A stretch of 10,361 bases of DNA from Mycoplasmatota bacterium (GTDB lineage: Bacteria; Bacillota_I; Bacilli_A; Izemoplasmatales; Izemoplasmataceae). The position numbers and the translations under genes are program-made. Shown here piece by piece: positions 6,616 to 10,361 of the stretch. Positions within the stretch are counted from its first letter, which is position 1, and every line of letters begins with the position of its first letter. The notes below the pieces were generated by a model. The model did no database searches. It was not told where the DNA came from and saw only the letters and a program-made list of their open reading frames with translations. The DNA lies in assembly GCA_030641535.1 (NCBI GenBank), contig DAOWHG010000122.1:1-10361 (forward strand). The letters are read 5' to 3'.

Positions 6616-7584
6616 CTAAAGTTCTATTAATGCTCCACCCCAAGTTAAACCTCCACCAAAAGCTACAGTAATAAACTTATCACCTTTTTTTAAGTAATTT
6701 GATTTTATTGCTTGATCAATTGCTAGCGGAACACTAGCAGCTGATGTATTACCGTAATGACTAATATTTAAGAACATTTTATCCATACTAAATTTTAAAT
6801 CCTTAGCAGCTTTACTAATTATTCTTTCATTAGCTTGATGAGCAACTATATAATCTAAATCATCTAATACCATATTATTTCTATCTAGTAAATCATTAAC
6901 AGTTTTAGGTAAAATACGTGTAGCAAATTTAAAAACTTCACTACCTTTCATATGGATATGATCTTGCATGCCAACAGCGTTAACTACAGGATCCTTAATA
7001 CCAACATTTTTACATATTAATAAATCATCAACATCTCCTCTAGAACCACAAATAACATCCTTGATATTATTAGTATCACTTTTAGTAATAATCATAGCTC
7101 CAGCAGCATCACCAAACAACACACAAGTATTACGGTCACGCCAATCAGTTAATCTCGTTAATGTTTCTGCACCAATAATTAAAGCAGTATCATATGCACC
7201 ACTCTTTATCATCTTATCAGCAATATTTAATACATACAAGAAACCACTACATGCGGCATTAACATCAAATGTCATTACCTCACGAAGATTAAGTCTTGCT
7301 TGAAGTAACTGGCTTACACCAGGAAAATAGTTATCAGGAGTAACAGTCGCAACAATTACTAAATCAATATCTTCAGGTTTAATTCCCGCATCTTCAATAG
7401 CGATTAACGAAGCTTTTTCAGCCAAATCTACTGTTTCTTCATCTGTAACTATATGTCTTTCTTTAATCCCAGTTCTTGAATAAATCCATTCATCATTTGT
7501 ATCAACAAACTCTTTTAAATCATCATTTGTCATCATTTTCTTTGGAACATAACTACCTGTTCCAATTATCTTAGTGTAAATCAT
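6616..7584 (-). CDS. fabH: 3-oxoacyl-ACP synthase III FabH
   Basis: 322 residues, normal for KAS III. It starts fatty-acid synthesis by condensing an acyl-CoA primer with malonyl-ACP. The Cys-His-Asn triad is present: Cys112 in NAACSGFLY, His249 in VAHQANERI and Asn279 in SHYGNTSAAS. The opening IIGTGSYVPKK, the DEWIYSRTGIKER segment (31-43) and the ending AFGGGLTWGGALI are diagnostic. Whether the primer is acetyl-CoA or branched-chain acyl-CoA cannot be read from this. ATG 7584 has AGGAGAG about 7 bases upstream and lies 12 bases after the accA stop, one of the two widest gaps in the operon. No promoter was recognised there, so it probably shares the acc transcript. Confidence 0.97.
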   Translation of the reverse strand: MIYTKIIGTGSYVPKKMMTNDDLKEFVDTNDEWIYSRTGIKERHIVTDEETVDLAEKASLIAIEDAGIKPEDIDLVIVATVTPDNYFPGVSQLLQARLNLREVMTFDVNAACSGFLYVLNIADKMIKSGAYDTALIIGAETLTRLTDWRDRNTCVLFGDAAGAMIITKSDTNNIKDVICGSRGDVDDLLICKNVGIKDPVVNAVGMQDHIHMKGSEVFKFATRILPKTVNDLLDRNNMVLDDLDYIVAHQANERIISKAAKDLKFSMDKMFLNISHYGNTSAASVPLAIDQAIKSNYLKKGDKFITVAFGGGLTWGGALIEL

Positions 7585-7596
7585 ATTTTCACTCTC

Positions 7597-8538
7597 CTAA
7601 AGATTGTCGTAATTGAATCGTTGGAAAAATCCGAATTTACGATATTTTTCCATTCTAGTATCCCTTAATTCTTCTCCAGTAAATTTTCTTAAGTTATATA
7701 ACTCTTCCAAAATACCTTGTTTTGTATTTTGAAAAGTCTTAATTTTATTAAAATGAGCCCCTCCAAGAGGTTCTTTAATTATCTTATCAATAATCCCATA
7801 CTCTTCTAAATCATAGCTTGTTAATTTCATTGCTTCTGCAGCTTTACTAGCAAGCGTTGAATCTTTCCAAAGGATAGTTGCATACCCTTCAGGACTAAGT
7901 ATCGAATAAATAGCATTTTCAAGCATTAATACTCTATTAGTAACACCTAATGCTAAAGCGCCACCACTACCACCCTCACCAATAATTACAGCGATAGTTG
8001 GTACAGTTAAATTACTCATTTCAAGTAAATTTCTAGCAATTGCTTCACCTTGTCCTCTTTCTTCTGCTTCAAGTCCAGGGTAAGCACCCGGTGTATCTAT
8101 TAATGTAATAATAGGTCTTCTAAATTTTTCAGCCTGTTTCATTAATCTTAAAGATTTACGATATCCCTCAGGATGAGGCATTGCAAAATTACGTTCTAAG
8201 TTTTCATCTAAACTTTTTCCTTTTTGTTGAGCAATGATTGTAACAATATTTCCGTTTATACTTCCTATTCCTCCAATAATAGATTTATCATCTCGAAATA
8301 ATCTATCACCATGAAGTTCAATAAAATCATCACATAAGTAATTAATAAATTCTTTTGCTGTAGGTCTTAGTTGATGTCTTGCTAGTAATACTCTATCCCA
8401 AGCAGTTAAATTAGTCATTGCTTCTTGTTTATAATTTTCAATTTCTAATTTCATTTTATTTACTACTTCTTCGCTACCAAGTGCATCAATCTTACTTTCT
8501 AACTCACGAACTTTTCGTTCTTTAGCTAAAATATTCAT
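7597..8538 (-). CDS. accA: acetyl-CoA carboxylase carboxyltransferase subunit alpha
   Basis: 313 residues, within the AccA range. With AccD it forms the carboxyltransferase that moves CO2 from carboxybiotin (on AccB) to acetyl-CoA, making malonyl-CoA. AccA signatures include RPTAKEFINYL (58-68), ELHGDRLFRDD (74-84), the MPHPEGYRK segment (120-128), LIDTPGAYPGLEAEERGQGE (146-165) and the oxyanion loop GEGGSGGALALG (187-198), followed by YSILSPEGYA. The N-terminal ~50 residues are charged and likely helical, as in other AccA proteins. ATG 8538 shares one base with the accD stop (TAATG); AGGAGG lies 8 bases upstream, encoded by the Arg-Arg codons near the accD end. Equal amounts of the two subunits are plausible given this coupling. 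Confidence 0.97.
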   Translation of the reverse strand: MNILAKERKVRELESKIDALGSEEVVNKMKLEIENYKQEAMTNLTAWDRVLLARHQLRPTAKEFINYLCDDFIELHGDRLFRDDKSIIGGIGSINGNIVTIIAQQKGKSLDENLERNFAMPHPEGYRKSLRLMKQAEKFRRPIITLIDTPGAYPGLEAEERGQGEAIARNLLEMSNLTVPTIAVIIGEGGSGGALALGVTNRVLMLENAIYSILSPEGYATILWKDSTLASKAAEAMKLTSYDLEEYGIIDKIIKEPLGGAHFNKIKTFQNTKQGILEELYNLRKFTGEELRDTRMEKYRKFGFFQRFNYDNL

Positions 8539-9419
8539 TATTGATTCCTCCTATGCAAAGTTAATAGGTTAGATAATGTCTCTTTAAGTTCAAGACGATT
8601 AACAACTTTATCAACAAATCCTTTTTCTTCCATAAATTCTGCACGTTGAAATCCTTCTGGTAGTTTTTGATTTATTGTTTGTTCAATTACTCTAGGTCCA
8701 GCAAATCCAATCAATGCATTTGGTTCAGCTAAAATAATATCCCCAAGCATTGCAAAACTTGCGGTAACTCCACCAGTTGTTGGGTGAGTTAATACACTTA
8801 TATATAATAATCCCATATTTGAATGTTTTAATACTGCTTGGCTAGTTTTAGCCATTTGCATCAAGCTAAATATTCCTTCTTGCATTCTAGCTCCACCACT
8901 TGCAGTAAATATAACAATAGGTAGTTTTTTATACATTGCATACTCAAAACTCTTAGTTACTTTTTCTCCAACTACACTTCCCATACTTCCCATTAAAAAA
9001 TAACTATCCATAATTCCAATAACCGTCGGAACAGAATTTATTTCAGCATATCCGTAAATATAAGCTTCATCTAATAAAGTCTTTTCTTTATAATCCGCTA
9101 TTTTTTCTTCATATCCATCTTGAAACAACGGATTCAAAGTAATATATCCGTGTCCTTTTTCAACAAAAGTATCTGAATCAACAGTAATCTTCAAACGATC
9201 AATTGATCTAATACGAAAATGTTCTCCACAGTTTTTACAAATGAATTTGTTATCAACTGTGTTTTTCATATTAACAGTTTCCTTACAAGTAGGACATTGT
9301 TCGTACAAACCTTTTGGAACATCTATCTTACTAGATAATGTATTACTTATAGTACGAGCTTTCTTATATTTACTTTTGAGATTACGTCTATTCTCAAAAG
9401 TCTTTACTAGATTATTCAT
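8538..9419 (-). CDS. accD: acetyl-CoA carboxylase carboxyltransferase subunit beta
   Basis: 293 residues from ATG 9419. The beta subunit contributes the acetyl-CoA half of the carboxyltransferase and carries an N-terminal zinc ribbon: Cys42, Cys45, Cys61 and Cys64 (CPTC and CKNC). The crotonase-like domain shows FTASGGARMQEG and THPTTGGVTASFAMLGD, then the AEPNALIGFAGPRVIEQT segment typical of AccD. The start is a choice: ATG 9428 would be one base from AGGA (9433-9430), too close, while ATG 9419, three codons later, has a 10-base spacing and is preferred. Either way the start lies inside the end of accC (8- or 17-base overlap). Its stop overlaps accA by one base. Confidence 0.96.
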   Translation of the reverse strand: MNNLVKTFENRRNLKSKYKKARTISNTLSSKIDVPKGLYEQCPTCKETVNMKNTVDNKFICKNCGEHFRIRSIDRLKITVDSDTFVEKGHGYITLNPLFQDGYEEKIADYKEKTLLDEAYIYGYAEINSVPTVIGIMDSYFLMGSMGSVVGEKVTKSFEYAMYKKLPIVIFTASGGARMQEGIFSLMQMAKTSQAVLKHSNMGLLYISVLTHPTTGGVTASFAMLGDIILAEPNALIGFAGPRVIEQTINQKLPEGFQRAEFMEEKGFVDKVVNRLELKETLSNLLTLHRRNQ

Positions 9420-10361
9420 ATTGATCATATCCTAACAAATTGTCAATTGTCTTAACAATAAACCCGGTATCAAATGATCCTTTTATATAATCTGAATTAT
9501 TCAATATCATATAACAGAAATCTTGATTTGTTTTAACTCCATCAATTACTAATTCTTCTAATGTCGCTCGCATCTTAATAATTGCTTCACTTCTAGTTTC
9601 AGCATGAACAATTACTTTTCCTAACATTGAATCATAGAATGGTGGTATTTCATACCCAGTATAAACAAAACTATCAAATCTAACTCCATGCCCACTTGGA
9701 ACGTGAAGAAGCCCAATTTTACCTGGGCTAGGTCTAAAGTCATGTTTTGGATCTTCAGCATTAATACGACATTCAATACTATGTCCTTTTAATACAACAT
9801 CTTCTTGTTTTATACTTAATTCTAATCCTGCTGCAATATTAATTTGTTCTTTTACTATATCAATACCAGTGATCATTTCAGTCACTGGATGTTCTACTTG
9901 GATTCTAGTATTCATTTCAATAAAATAGAACTCTCCATCATGAACAAGAAATTCAATAGTTCCAGCATTTTCATAATTAACACTTTTACTAGCTAGAATT
10001 GCGATTTCACCCATTTTTTCTCTTAAATCATTATCGATTAAACTAGGTGCTTCCTCAATTACTTTCTGATTTCTTCTTTGAATAGAACAATCTCTTTCAC
10101 CTAAATGAATTACATTACCATATTTATCTGCTAAAATTTGAAACTCAATATGCTTAGGATTAATAATATATTTTTCTAAATACATTGTTCCATCACCAAA
10201 AGCATTAACAGCTTCGCTCTTCGCAGTCTCATAAGCATTGTTAAATTCATCGATATTATATGCTACACGCATCCCGCGACCTCCGCCACCTGCGCTTGCT
10301 TTAATTAAAACAGGGAATCCAATCTTTACAGCTAGATCTCTAGCTTCATCGATATTAGCAA
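9412..10361 (-). CDS. accC: biotin carboxylase subunit of acetyl-CoA carboxylase, 5' end outside the window
   Basis: Open to the right edge; about 315 C-terminal residues of a protein usually near 450. AccC uses ATP and bicarbonate to carboxylate the biotin on AccB. The reading frame continues upstream of the internal ATG at 10272 with GFPVLIKASAGGGGRGMRVA, the glycine-rich ATP-grasp loop, so that ATG is not the start. Further signatures, in order: EFQILAD, HLGERDCSIQRRNQKVIEE, FIEMNTRIQVEHPVTE (catalytic and metal-binding Glu/Asn/Arg), ECRINAEDP and FYDSMLGKVIVH. Pyruvate or propionyl-CoA carboxylase subunits share these motifs, but accD and accA immediately downstream identify it as AccC. 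accB is probably upstream beyond the window. Stop TAA at 9414-9412, overlapping the accD start. Confidence 0.96.
   Translation of the reverse strand, partial: ANIDEARDLAVKIGFPVLIKASAGGGGRGMRVAYNIDEFNNAYETAKSEAVNAFGDGTMYLEKYIINPKHIEFQILADKYGNVIHLGERDCSIQRRNQKVIEEAPSLIDNDLREKMGEIAILASKSVNYENAGTIEFLVHDGEFYFIEMNTRIQVEHPVTEMITGIDIVKEQINIAAGLELSIKQEDVVLKGHSIECRINAEDPKHDFRPSPGKIGLLHVPSGHGVRFDSFVYTGYEIPPFYDSMLGKVIVHAETRSEAIIKMRATLEELVIDGVKTNQDFCYMILNNSDYIKGSFDTGFIVKTIDNLLGYDQYE
9430..9433 (-). promoter_or_regulatory. Shine-Dalgarno that decides the accD start
   Basis: AGGA on the minus strand, inside accC codons near its end. It is 1 base from ATG 9428 and 10 bases from ATG 9419, so it favours the shorter AccD. 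It is weaker than the other ribosome sites in the operon, which may mean accD relies on ribosomes finishing accC. Confidence 0.55.

Noticed and set aside
7585..7596. Internal promoter or terminator between accA and fabH
   Set aside because: Only 12 bases, taken up by a ribosome site. No hairpin was seen and no clear promoter hexamers were noticed in the end of accA.
10270..10272. ATG at 10272 as the accC start
   Set aside because: The frame stays open upstream and encodes the conserved glycine-rich ATP-grasp loop, so the gene continues past the window edge.

Overview
This window is AT-rich and almost entirely coding, with every supported gene on the minus strand. Good Shine-Dalgarno sequences, one-base stop/start overlaps, FabK as the enoyl reductase and family-length ORFs read with the standard code (TGA used as a stop) suggest a low-GC Firmicute or Tenericute-like bacterium. 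It does not look like a TGA=Trp mycoplasma. I cannot assign a genus.

Reading in the direction of transcription (high to low coordinates), positions 10361-1252 hold a type II fatty-acid synthesis (FAS II) operon: accC (5' end outside the window), accD, accA, fabH, fabK, fabD, fabG, a second FabK-like flavoenzyme, fabF and fabZ. The genes overlap by a few bases or are separated by 12 bases or less, and no internal terminator was seen. Acetyl-CoA carboxylase supplies malonyl-CoA (AccC/AccD/AccA; the biotin carrier AccB is not in view). FabD moves malonyl to acyl carrier protein, FabH primes, FabF elongates, and FabG, FabZ and FabK complete each reduction/dehydration cycle. Neither acpP nor accB lies inside the window. 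A terminator hairpin begins in the fabZ stop codon and closes the operon.

The most interesting gene is at 2923-4014, between fabG and fabF. A generic pipeline would probably call it nitronate monooxygenase. Its length, glycine-rich motifs and C-terminal cysteine cluster (CX2CX3CX7C) resemble Helicobacter pylori FabX, the flavin and iron-sulfur acyl-ACP dehydrogenase/isomerase that makes unsaturated fatty acids by backtracking from decanoyl-ACP. It overlaps fabF by one base, and FabF is the condensing enzyme that would have to extend such an unsaturated intermediate. The inference is that this operon encodes both saturated synthesis (FabK) and an unsaturated branch (FabX-like plus FabF).

After a short intergenic region (1143-1251) with the terminator and an extended -10 promoter, a separate two-gene unit follows on the same strand. 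It contains a class I SAM-dependent methyltransferase (423-1142) and a Nudix hydrolase (1-426, 3' end outside the window), overlapping by four bases. Their substrates cannot be read from the sequence. No RNA gene, mobile element, CRISPR array or long repeat was seen, and no stretch above 300 bases lacks a gene.
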